Of a stretch of DNA of 64,000 nucleotides, positions 23,694-35,100 are shown in pieces. Both the position numbers and the translations under genes were made by a program. The DNA lies in contig NC_073746.1 of NCBI RefSeq assembly GCF_029784135.1, forward strand, positions 79,969,704 through 80,033,703. The letters are read 5' to 3'. Below the pieces are notes generated by a model that made no database searches, was not told the DNA's origin, and was given only the letters and a program-made list of their open reading frames with translations. Origin of the DNA: Toxorhynchites rutilus septentrionalis. Lineage: Eukaryota; Arthropoda; Insecta; Diptera; Culicidae. The first letter of the stretch is position 1; each line of letters opens with the position of its first letter.

Positions 23694-23741
23694 TTTTACT
23701 ATCTCCATGCGATGAAAAATCAACGCATGGAGATAGTAAAA
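23694..23741. repeat. Perfect 18-bp hairpin with 12-nt loop
   Basis: Arm ttttactatctccatgcg at 23694-23711 is exactly reverse-complemented at 23724-23741. It stands out by GC content from the surrounding minisatellite. Confidence 0.9.
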
Positions 23742-24568
23742 CAATAGTAAAAAAAGGTAGAAAAGTATAAAATTAAAAGTGAAATATTCCAAAACAAGAA
23801 AGTTGTATATTCAAAATGATATATATCCCATTTTCATGCATTTTACGAAGTCACAAAAATAACAATTTCGACTTCGCACTCTATTCCTTTTTTTTTTCGA
23901 GTGCATATAAAAATAAGAATTCGAAAAATTGAAAATTCAAAAATTCGAAACATGAGAAATTCTGTTTCCAATAATTAAGAAATTGAGAAATTGGAAAATC
24001 AACAAAGAAATTGAGAAATTATGAGATGAGAAAATAAAAAAAAAGAACAAATTAAAAATTTACAAATTGATATATAAACATTGAAACATTGAAACAAGAA
24101 AATAAAAAATAAAACAAAAACTAAAAATTAAAAAAAAAAAATTTGAAAGAAATAGAAAATGAAAGCATGAAAGAAAATAAAAACTACTAGAAAACTACTG
24201 GATAAAAATTAATAACCAAATTTCCAAATTGAAAAACTGAAAATTCACAAATTGAAAAATTAACAAATTTGAAAATTGAAAAATTGAGGAATGGAAATAA
24301 AGACTAGATAAAAAACACAAGTTGAAAATTTAAAAAATTGACAGATTGAAAAATTAAAAATTTAAAAAATTGACAAATTGAAATTTGAAAGTTTGAAAAA
24401 TTGGAAAACAATAATTGACGAACTAACAAAAGGACAACATGGTAAATTGAAAAACTGAAAATAATGATGATGACAAAATAGGAAAAAAATAAAAACAAGA
24501 AAACTGAAAAAAAACAAAAATTTGATAAAATTCAAAAATTTCGAAACTTAAAACTTCAAAAATTCATA

Positions 24569-24980
24569 CAGGTCGGACTCGATTATCCGGAATTTTAGAC
24601 TCGGTTATTTTATTTACTTTATGAATTTTCTTATTTTTGGATCGGAATTTTAAAATAATTTGTATAATAATACCATATTGAATAATCAATATGGGTATAA
24701 AATGAAAGGGTTATTTGGAGAATTGTAACTGTGTTCTACTTATCAATCCCTTTCATTTGATATATTGATGGGGCTCTTGGAATTTCAAGATCATGGAATA
24801 CGCAGTTTCATAATAGCACCAGAGATAAAAATGTGTTCCAAATTTCAGTTCAAACGGTCAATTATTTTAATAATTATTTAATAATTAGATTTATTTTACG
24901 TTTACTAAGAGAAAATTCGTTATTTTATGATTCGATTATTCGGAGTGAAAAAAAAATCAATCAATGCAATGTCCGACCTG
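24569..24980. mobile_element. TA-flanked MITE (Tc1/mariner, possibly pogo-like), 412 bp
   Basis: Ends caggtcggac and gtccgacctg are perfect 10-bp inverted repeats, and TA lies directly outside both (24567-24568 and 24981-24982), the target duplication of Tc1/mariner elements. The CAGG-type terminus is typical of pogo-like families. No coding capacity. Inserted in the AT-rich minisatellite. Confidence 0.8.
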
Positions 24981-25199
24981 TATTCCAAAATTTAAAAACA
25001 CGAAAAATTCAAAAATTCCAAAATTGACAGTTAAAAAAAATTAGAAATTGGAAAAATGAGAGAATAAAAAGTTGAAAAGTTGGATTATTAACTATCAAAA
25101 CTGGAACAAAAATTCAAAATTGAAAAATTTTAGAAATGGAATAAAAATAAAAAAAAATTGTAAATTGGAAATTAAGAAAAAAATTAAAAAAAAAAACAT

Positions 25200-25790
25200 C
25201 TAACTGATTACCTACTTTCCCTCCCGACGAAAATAGCTAGCCCTATCAACCTCAAGCCATCCGCAAGTAATCGAAACAGAAAATTAAATTTAATAGGATT
25301 TAGCTCCTTAAAAGCTATGTACGGAAGAATTTTTTTAACTCACCCTTTTGAAAAACCGTCCGAAGCATGTAACAAAGTAGATGTTCCGGAAAGGGACAAC
25401 CACTGAGTGTGGCAATATTCCAAAGCTTCCAGCACAATCCCAGTAAAGTTCAATGGATTACACAGCACATCGAAATATCATCCCCAACATGAACGACCGG
25501 AGTATTATCGACCAGCCCGGAATCGTGGACAAATGAATTTTTAAATGTGCACGTTCGCACAAAAAATTCTAACTCAGAAACTATAATACCTAGAAAATTC
25601 TCATCAAAGGATGAAACAAAGGAAATTTTTTTAAAAAAATCATTAAAAAATTTATAGAAAATAGTAGAAATTTTGTTTTTATTACACAGAACAAAAATTA
25701 TTTAAAAAATTGAAATTCATTTTCCTCAAAACCTTTTTTTTAAATTCTCAATTAAATTATATAAATAATCCTAACAATTTCCAAAAAGTA
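25200..25790. other. Non-coding stretch, nothing recognised
   Basis: Short island of mixed composition (25200-25530) and then AT-rich sequence. No gene or repeat partner seen. Confidence 0.4.
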
Positions 25791-25794
25791 AACC

Positions 25795-26690
25795 ATATAT
25801 ATCGAAAGATGGGCACTTTTACAGGGAAAATGTTTTTCTAAGGGCAACTCTTCTATGTTACCCTAATTTTGTTTAAAGTCACGATAGCAATATAGTGTAT
25901 TAAAATATGAACTTTTGTTGAAGACATCAATTTTTTATCTTTCATAGGTTCTGGAATATATGGCATTTTCGTATGGAGACTCCTGAAAAAAATATGTTTA
26001 ACTCGTAAAATATTTGTGTGTAAACTCTCGGGTTTGAAATGTTCTGTGTTTGTGTTTCTAAATAGAAATTTTTTTTTGTAGAATATGTCAATCGAGAAGA
26101 TCTACTCACAAAAATGTTACGACTTAAACATTATTAAAAATTTTCAAAGAATACATAAAAAAGTTGTTCCTAGGAACAAATTTTCCCTGTTGCGGTGCCC
26201 TTCTTCTGATTTATGAATGACTTGTTGGTAACTGTATGGTAAAACATATTTTTTCTGGAATTTAAAAAAAAACATTATTTTGAGAAAAATTAACTGTAGT
26301 TTTCAAAATATTTTTTTCAAATGATCGATATTTTATATGAAAATATAAATTATTTCCTATATTCTGAATAAAATATGTATGAATTTCCAATACAATTACC
26401 AACAAGTTATCCATACATCGGAAGAATACCATTGCTAACGGAAAAAAGTTTTTTCAACAACAACTTTTTCATTTTTTCTTTGAAAAATTACTATGGAGGT
26501 TTGAAACGTAACATTGACGAAGATCTTAAACTTTATTGAATACATTATATCGCTATATTAACTTTAAACAAAATTAGGATTAATTGTATTTTTTTCAAAG
26601 AAATCACGATAAAATTGTAAGAAAATACTTTTTCCCTGTTAAAGTGCCCACCTTCCGATGCATGAGTGACTGATTGGAAATTATGAGGAC
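25795..26690. mobile_element. Palindromic repeat element (family D)
   Basis: The left segment 25798-25915 (atgggcacttttacaggg, then ctaattttgtttaaag) is inverted at about 26530-26675. Inside, a second inverted pair lies at about 26190-26240 and 26397-26440 (ttaccaacaagttatcc type). A further diverged copy of the family is at 62690-63070. Non-coding; probably a fold-back element of unknown class. Confidence 0.7.
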
Positions 26691-26794
26691 TATTCACTAT
26701 TCATATAATTCTGTCAAGAATTAAAAAAAGGTTTTTTTAGAAAAAAGAATTGTAATTTCTGAAATAATTTTTTTTACGGTGTAATATTTTTTTG

Positions 26795-27384
26795 TTGACG
26801 TGGGACTACGTCTAACCGGAGGGTGGAATGAAAACTTAAACATAAGACATGCAGGAAAAAAATTAATGTTTTTGAATGTTTATAACTCAAACATTTTTCA
26901 ATAGACCGGAAAGATGTTTGCATCAATTGGTAGGAAATATTTCTACGCATCTATAACAATGAATAAAATGTTAGTTTTTAATGAGATAAACATGAATGAA
27001 TGACTGTGAAATGTCAAACGTTATCTAAACGCCCTAGCCACCAGGTTTTGATGGTCCGATTTACGGGTTCCCCAACACAGACTTTTCGCGGATCGAGAAC
27101 CACATACACATGAGAGATGCAATGATTACTAAGGGAAATGTAAAATATAATGATCGTTTGACAATTTTTCCGTTTACATGTTTTGATAGTCCTAGGAATC
27201 ATATCAAACGTAACGGTCATTGGTCATCAAATTTTCTAATTTGAATTTGTTCAAACTCTTTACTTACAAAGCAAACATATTTGACATATTTGAATTGCAT
27301 TGAATTCAAAAAATTGTTTCCTTCAATCAATAATTTAATCAATACAAATAAATGATTACTCACGCAACGGTAGTCCCACGTCAA
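26795..27384. mobile_element. Repeat with ttgacgtgggactac inverted ends (family E)
   Basis: A 15-bp perfect inverted repeat, ttgacgtgggactac, at 26795-26809 and 27370-27384. The sequence inside (gcatcaattggtaggaaata near 26921, ttccccaacacagactt near 27067) and the right end with its ccttgcggtt flank match the 3.3-kb element at 54795-58079. This is the short member of that family, with only one unit of the internal minisatellite. Non-coding. Confidence 0.8.
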
Positions 27385-27921
27385 CCTTGCGGTTTAATCA
27401 CATATATAACCCACCCATTTTTTATTTTGTATTAATTTTTGAATTAGAAATTTTTGTAAAAAATATGAAATTCGATGAAACATTTTTCATTTGCCCAACA
27501 TCAAATGAAAAACCAGTTGTTGGGGACAGTATGGGCTTTATTGTGCAAAAATTTAGATTTTTCAAAAATTTAGTTTTTGGACTTTCAACTTTTAAACCAT
27601 ATTTTCATGTTTTTCGGAAAAAAGAGTTTTTTTAGTGTGTACTTTTTCCAGAATCGCAAAATTTTAATTTATAACTTTGCCTAACACACCATTTCGTTCA
27701 AATAACCCGTTTGGCGCTATAGTTTATTTTCTGAAATGATATCATTTGTGCACCCTTTAAGTCATGATCGTATTTAAAAATCTAATACCGTAAATCGGCG
27801 TCCTACCTAGTGCCGAACAAGTTGGCAATGTTTCAGCTAAATCAAAAATATGAAACTAAAACGGTTTCGTGTTGATTGAAGGTATACCTTAGATTTCTAA
27901 GATCGTCATACACATATTTCT

Positions 27922-27974
27922 CATAGAGAAATCAGAAAGATTGGCGAAGGGACAATCTTTCTGATTTCTCTATG
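27922..27974. repeat. Perfect 22-bp hairpin, 9-nt loop
   Basis: Arm 27922-27943 (catagagaaatcagaaag plus attg) is exactly reverse-complemented at 27953-27974. It is of miRNA-precursor-like size but too perfect and short for a typical precursor. It may be the core of a small MITE. Confidence 0.85.
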
Positions 27975-29579
27975 ATCTTAAGGCACGTAATGAATATAAT
28001 TGTATAGTAATCACTGTAACAGAAAAAAAATTAATTGAGTTATTGAATTCAAAGTCGGAGAAAACACTTTTGGTTGACCTGTTTACTTCAACACTCACAG
28101 TTACAGTGACCGATGTTCGCTGGTGTCAGTATCATGAAATTTTACATATGTTCCGAACTAAATAAACCTCCTTACACATCGAAAAGGAACAATGATTTAT
28201 TGTTTAAATATTTGTAAATAAAAGATGATTGTCGAAGAAGCTCATCCGAAGAGAGGGAGCAGGAGTAGGTCTGTTTGTGTGGCAAGCAACAATTTTGAAA
28301 AGATACACATTGAAGTAAAACATTTTGTGGGAATCCTCCACAATAGATCAGGAAAAAAAACTAATTCACCGATTTGAATCACAATTTTCGGACTCAAATA
28401 CACCACATTACTTTAGCCCAACTTTGGCATCCCCTCCAATCAAACTCTACACAGAACGTAAAATCATCATCCATGACTCCACGATCGGCTCCGAGGGGAT
28501 CACAGCCCATTACTCATTGAAATGAAAAAGGCTACCGGTCGGGCCGAAAAAGTTCACATCATTAACGTGCCACATATCATAACCGTCTCATCATTACAAC
28601 CATGAGGAACCGACCCGCTCTCGAAATAGCATCCATGTGCGGCGTTCAAGTCAACCAAGGAACGGTAGAGAAGGGGGAAGCATTCCAGCTCCGTCCGTGG
28701 ATGGTCCGTAGCCATATGGAAATTGTATGCTTGAGTACCAGATATGGAGATTTTTGTTTCCCGCACGCACACAGCCACTACACGTGTTTTTTTTTTAATA
28801 TTGCTTCCAAACAACATGCGGTATATTTGAGCAGAGCGTACGATGAGCAGATATCATGACGGACGGATGGGTGATCTATCGCTATTATGCCTTCCCCACA
28901 GATGGTGGGAGGTCTGCTGCTGCCGCCGTTGCTACAGATTCTCCACATTCTTCGTCTTTGTGTTTGAGCTTGTTGTTTCCTAAATCGTGGGCATTTGCGA
29001 TTCATGTTTTTTTCTGAATAGTGGTAAATATTTTTCACTTCCATATTGTAAATAACATTAGCCTAAAAATTCGCATGATTCCAAAGATTGGTCTTTGGAA
29101 GACCAAAAACTTAAAATGCTCATACACTTTTTGACAGATGAAACTTGATCAGCGTGTAGTGAAGGTACTGACCAAATATACTTCCTGTTCCTCGAACCAT
29201 GCGCTGACTTACGTTTGATTGTTTGCCACTATTGACAATCGAAGAGTGACAATCAGAGTAGTATTCATACCAAATTTTATTTATCAAAAAGCGTCAAATA
29301 TTTGACCTCCGGTTAAACAACGTCGCATATCTTTAGAATAGAAGTTCGATCTTATATTAGAGATAACAAAAACAGGTTTTACTGTATACCACTACCATCG
29401 CGAAGTCGAAGACGAAGCGAGAATGGAAATATTAAAAAAAACCTAAAAAAATATATAAATAATTTTTCTCATTGTAATGTTGATATATGGGCAGAGACGA
29501 ACACAGCAAAATGAAGACATTTCAAATCGGATGATCCGTTCTCGAATTTTGCGCCTAGTAACATATTTGGCGATTCCTT
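27975..29579. other. Non-coding stretch, no gene recognised
   Basis: 28140-29050 is more GC-balanced, unique-looking intron sequence with overlapping short frames on both strands and no recognisable domain. Confidence 0.4.
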
Positions 29580-29880
29580 TTTATTCATATTCCATGCCAA
29601 ACCAATATGATGGTTCCAAGTTTTTCAAGAAAAATTGATAGTTTTATTCCTTATCGCAAAATAATAGACTCGTTTCTTTTTATTTCTTCATTAGGGTGGT
29701 CCATGAAATCAATTTTTTCGCTTTTTTTTCAAAAATTCATAACTTCTGAACTAATGGACTGTTTCAATAATAGCCAATAAGCTAGTCGAGGTTTCAAAAA
29801 ATAGATATTGTTTTCGTGATTATTGGTTGTGTTTGTTTTTTTTATAGTTTACATGATTTATATATAGAGGGTGCTATATT
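29580..29880. mobile_element. Left part of a family-B fold-back element, interrupted by a retrotransposon
   Basis: Matches 9285-9650: attccatgccaaaccaatat, then the gataaggaataaaac-type segment, the gggtggtcc motif and gggtgctatattttt. The match stops exactly where the retrotransposon tail begins at about 29881, so the retrotransposon appears to have landed in this older element. The other half was not found beyond 36670. Confidence 0.7.
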
Positions 29881-32120
29881 TTTGGCAGACTTATCTCACT
29901 TCTTAACTAGGCGAACCTAGCCAGAATTTTCACCTGCCCCCGGGCTTCTGAATGCCAAAGGGGGACTAGGCTCTGCGGAATGCACGTATCTGCATGCTCG
30001 TGCTGTTTTAGTCCTGACCGAGGAATTGTCGGACAATCGCGCAGGTGCTAAGGATGACCGACTTTTGGATGCCGGCCAATTCCTTCTCGATGTTCAACAC
30101 CTTTAGCGCTTCCAGAAGTGTCTTCGGGATAATTCCAGTTCCAGAGAGAACGACTGGAACAATTCTTGGGACCTCCCTTAGCCCCCACAGTTCCTTGAGC
30201 TCCACGGCCAATGGTCGGTACTTGCAGATTTTGCGACCGTGGGTCTCCTCCAGATTCTGGTTCAGTGGAATAGCGACATCGATGATGGTGACTTTGCGGT
30301 CGCTCTTGTCGTAAACCATTATATCTGGGCGGTTGTGGTGGATCGAGAGGTCGGTCAGAACAGTGCGATCCCAGTACAGCTTGAAACGGTCATTTTCCAG
30401 GACAGGTGCAGGCAGGTACCGGTAGTTTGGTACGTTGTCTTCCAGTAGAGCACATTGGAGCGCCAGTTGTCGATGAACAATACGGGCCACGTTGTTGTGG
30501 CGCTCGGTGTAGGCTGCGTTGACCAAAACGGGACAGCCTCCCATAATGTGCTCTATGTTTTCACCTGGTTGATGGCACATCCGGCAAATGTCATCAACGT
30601 CTTGATGCCAGACGTACCGCCTGCAGTTTCTCGTCGGCATTATCCTGTCCTGGATGGCTATCATGTCGGCTTCTACTACTGAAGAGAGTTCACCACGCGT
30701 TAGCCACAGATTAGATGCGGCCTTGTCGACGTGTGGCCGGTCCAGTTGATGGGGGTGGGCACCATGCACTGCCTTCTGCTTCCAAGCTGCAATCTTCTCC
30801 TCCACTGTCTGCAGATTGCAGTTGAGTTGGTACTCCGCTTGCGCCAAGTGCAGAGCGCTGTATCCTCTGTCGGCGGCGCAGACAGCCCGGTATAGCGCGT
30901 TTTGGTTGGCGCGTTCTGCGAAGTACTCGCGCAGTTGTCGTACCTGGGCAACACACAGTGCAGATATGTCGACTATTCCAAGTCCCCCTTCTTTGCGTGG
31001 CAGTGAAACTCTCTCCAGTGCCGATTGAGGATGGTGCATTCCGGCCTCTTTAAATGCTTTCCTCATCCTCCTCTCAAGGTCCTCTAGGTCAGTTTTGCTC
31101 CATTTGACTACACCAAAACTGAAGGTCAGCAGGGGAACCGCGAATGTGTTGATCGCGCGTACCTTGTTCCCCGCGTTGAGGAAAGTCCTCAGGACACAGT
31201 TCACTCGACTCAAGAACTTGTCTCGCAGCTCCGTCTTGATGTCGGAGTGGCGAATCCCGGTGAGCTGTCGGAATCCAAGATATTTATAGGATTCGCCACG
31301 AACCATGTGTCTTATAAACTCGCCGTCATAGACCTCGTAGCCTCCGGATTCGGTAAGTTGTCCTTTCAGCAGGTGGACACAGCGACACTTGTCGAGGCCG
31401 AACTCCATACAGATGTCCCTGCTTATTTCTTCGACAACCCGGATAGCTACACCTAGACGCTGACGTGAATCAGCGTAGACCTTGAGATCGTCCATGTAAA
31501 AGGTATGGGTCACTTCTTCGTGGGCGCCGCCGCCATACCTTATTTTATAGCCATGACCGTTTCTATTGAGCGTCCTACTGAGGGGGTTCAGTGCCAGACA
31601 AAACCAAAGCGGGCTGAAAGAGTCGCCTTGGAATATCCCCCTCTTTTTCTGCAACTTTCTAGACTGCAACACATTTTCCCCATCACTAAGGTGCAGAGAC
31701 GTGCTCCACTGCCTCATCGCATGCTGCAGGAACCTAACGACGACGGGATCAATTTTGTAGAGCTCCAATACCCGGACGAGAAACGAGTGAGGTATGGAGT
31801 CATAAGCCTTCCTGTAATCGATATAGGCCATGCTTAGGTTCCGCTGGTTATAAACCGCCTGACCGACTATGGCTGTGTCGATGATGGCCTGGTCTTTGCA
31901 GCCATGCGTATTTTTTCTGCATCCTTTCTGCTCTTCTGCGATGATATGGTGTTGTTCGCAGTGGGCAGAAACTTTGGCGGTTATGATGCTGCTTAATATC
32001 TTGTACAGACTCGATAGGCACGTTATCGGCCTGTACTTTGATGGGTTCAATGTGTTGCTGTCTTTCGGGAGGAGGAAGGTGACGCCACGGGTGGCGAATT
32101 CAGGAAGGTTGTGTGGGTCA
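29881..32120 (-). mobile_element. 5'-truncated RLE-type non-LTR retrotransposon, inverted copy
   Basis: Reverse complement of 33931-36170 over about 2240 bp, including the short 3' UTR and the terminal ctgccaaaa. The 5' truncation is at 32120, within the reverse transcriptase coding region (codons for DPHNLPEFATRG). Truncation at the 5' end is the usual product of incomplete target-primed reverse transcription. The copy lies head to head with the full-length element beginning just to its right. Confidence 0.9.
30008..32120 (-). pseudogene. Reverse transcriptase/endonuclease ORF, 5'-truncated copy
   Basis: Open to the truncation point at 32120 with no stop or frameshift. It contains the conserved RT strings (YRPITCLSSLYKI, AYDSIP, FYMDD), the CX2CX8HX4C knuckle and the RPD...D endonuclease motif, and the same C-terminus as the full-length copy. 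It lacks the N-terminal DNA-binding part and the first RT segment, and has no start codon of its own (the apparent start at 32050 is TTG). Only about eight residues differ from the plus-strand copy over 680, for example YMDDL against YMDDF, so the two copies are recent relatives. Confidence 0.88.
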
Positions 32121-35100
32121 CTCAGCTATCATAATAAGCTCAGAATTATAAATTTGATTCTCAAATGGGGATTTGGTTCTCAAATGGGGATCAACACTAG
32201 AGTAGGAGCCTACCTGTTGGTCTCAAATGTTCCTATCTCACGCCTCCACGAAGATCATATGACGACATTTTTAGATCGGGCGTGAACTGGAAACACACAC
32301 CTGGTCTTGGCTCCGAGAACGGGTGTCGGGAGGCCTTGCCAACCCGCTGTCTCCCGGGCAAAGGAGATACACCCAATAAAATGGAGCTACGATCACGAAG
32401 AATAATTAGAATGCGATCACCCGAGGAGGGTCCCCGAACTGGAGCTGGTCCTGGAACGGGCGTAAGAGCGAGCGGCCAGCGGCTGGAGGGCGATGTGCAA
32501 GAGCGGGCCACCAGCCGGGTTCAACCCGAAGAGCTACCCCCACACGGAAACAGCAGCCATCGACATCACCCAAGAAACGCTGCGCCTACGAGACGTGTTG
32601 CGACTGCCAGACGACAGTCGTCCACACTTGTGGGTACCACTAGGCGCCGGATCATGTGGACACACGAAATGAATGAATTCGTGATCCGCGCCTATTATAT
32701 CTGCACTGCTTTGGAGACGGACATGAGCGGTCGCCCTCGAATACTAACAATGTTCGAGGAAGCGTATCCAGAGTTCGTCGGGAGGCTTGATCAGAACGCG
32801 ATGAACGCGAGGCGTAGAGCGATAGTACGCAACAACATGCTCTCCCAAACGCAAATCGACGAGATCAAGCAGCAGGTGCAGAGAGAAATAAGCTCCAGGA
32901 ACAACAGAGCAAGCGATGTGTCGAGACGAAGTTCAGTACGGCTGAGCAATTCATTCGCGAGTGGGGCACGCGAATCAGCACCAGTGGAGGCCACAGTACA
33001 ACAACCCCCTGAGCCGGAAGACCTACAGCCAGATCAACAACTACTACGCGATCTGGTCTTCCACTACGACGAGGCGATCTCACAGTTCCGCGACACGGAC
33101 CCTTTGTCGCGCCCCAGGATCCCGAAGTTGCAGCATTCCCGCAGGCTGACAAGTGCAGTAAAGCTCATGAACGAGCACGTTCTTCCGCTGCACTTGGTTG
33201 ATGCTGAGAACATGGAGGAGCTGCAACTGAAAGTTTACTGTGCTGCTGTGGCGACCGCCAAAAGTTTAGGATACCGTATTAGGCCAAGAGGCGGACTGCT
33301 CCAACATCTCCGTGAAAGGCGTGAGCCTCCATGGCGAAGGAGATTGGAGCAACGGATCCTAAACAAGCGCGCCGCAATTGGAAGACTTATGGCGTACAAA
33401 AGAGGCGGCAGATCGGCGAAATTATGTCGCCAAGTTGCTGTGATCGTGCGGCCTACTGAACTTCGCCAGCTGGGAGCTCACCAGCTGACAGAAAAACTCG
33501 ACACACTGGTACAGAAATTGAGCGTCCTAACTAAACGGCTGAAACGTTACTCTGACTCTGCAAAGCGCCAGGAACAAAATCGGATGTTCAGAGATAACGA
33601 AAAAGCGTTCTACGACCACATTAGCGACGAGAAGCCCGACTACCACGAAGGTTTGCCAGATGTTAGCGATGTGACGAACTTCTGGGCTGGTATTTGGGAG
33701 ACCCCAGTAGAACATCGCGACGGACAAATGTGGTTAAGACGGGAGGAGGAGAGTTGTGGTGAAATTGGAGAGATGCCAGCTATCATCGTCGGAGAGAACG
33801 ATGTCCGCGAAGCCTCGCGGTACCTGAGGAACTGGGCAGCACCGGGCCCCGATGGTGTCCAGAACTTTTGGCACAAGAAGCTGACCGTCGCACATCCAAA
33901 GATAGCTGAGTGCTTCAACAAGGTGCTACGTGACCCACACAACCTTCCTGAATTCGCCACCCGTGGCGTCACCTTCCTCCTCCCGAAAGACAGCAACACA
34001 TTGAACCCATCAAAGTACAGACCGATAACGTGCCTATCGAGTCTGTACAAAATACTGAGCAGCATAATTACCGCCAAAGTTTCTGCTCACTGCGAACAGC
34101 ATCACATCATCGCAGAAGAGCAGAAAGGATGCAGAAAAAATACGCATGGCTGCAAAGACCAGGCCATCATCGACGCAGCCATAGTCGGCCAGGCGGTATA
34201 TAACCAGCGGAACCTAAGTATGGCCTACATCGATTACAGGAAGGCTTATGACTCCATACCTCACTCGTTTCACGTCCGGGTATTGGAGCTCTACAAAATT
34301 GATCCCGTCGTCGTTAGGTTTCTGCAGCATGCGATGAGGCAGTGGAGTACGTCTCTGCACCTCAGTGATGGGGAAAATGTGTTGCAGTCTAGAACGCTGC
34401 AGATAAAGAGGGGGATATTCCAAGGCGACTCTTTCAGCCCGCTTTGGTTTTGTCTGGCACTGAACCCCCTCAGTAGGACGCTCAATAGAAACGGTCATGG
34501 CTATAAAATAAGGTATGGCGGCGGCGCCCACGAAGAAGTGACCCATACCTTCTACATGGATGATTTCAAGGTCTACGCTGATTCACGTCAGCGTCTAGGT
34601 GTAGCTATCCGGGTTGTCGAAGACATAAGCAGGGACATCTGCATGGAGTTCGGCCTCGACAAGTGCCGCTGTGTCCATCTGCTGAAAGGACAGCTTACCG
34701 AATCCGGAGGTTACGAGGTCTATGACGGCGAGTTCATAAGAGACATGGTTCGTGGCGAATCCTATAAATATCTTGGATTCCGACAGCTCACCGGGATTCG
34801 CCACTCCGACATCAAGACGGAGCTGCGAGACAAGTTCTTGAGTCGAGTGAACTGTGTCCTGAGGACTTTCCTCAACGCGGGGAACAAGGTACGCGCGATC
34901 AACACATTCGCGGTTCCCCTGCTGACCTTCAGTTTTGGTGTAGTCAAATGGAGCAAAACTGACCTAGAGGACCTTGAGAGGAGGATGAGGAAAGCATTCA
35001 AAGAGGCCGGAATGCACCATCCTCAATCGGCACTGGAGAGAGTTTCACTGCCACGCAAAGAAGGGGGACTTGGAATAGTCGACATATCTGCACTGTGTGT

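Larger units (their letters stand above)
23190..25190. repeat. AT-rich minisatellite of gaaaaattgaaaa-like words
   Basis: Two kilobases built of permuted, imperfect units such as aaattgaaaaattgac with very low C content. It is interrupted by the MITE at 24569-24980 and by a short hairpin at 23694-23741. Any frame here is a composition artefact. Confidence 0.85.

Noticed and set aside
30045..31837. Plus-strand ORFs opposite the truncated retrotransposon, and the mirror set on the minus strand at 33640-36006
   Set aside because: They are antisense shadows of the reverse transcriptase ORF and occur as matching sets in the two inverted arms.
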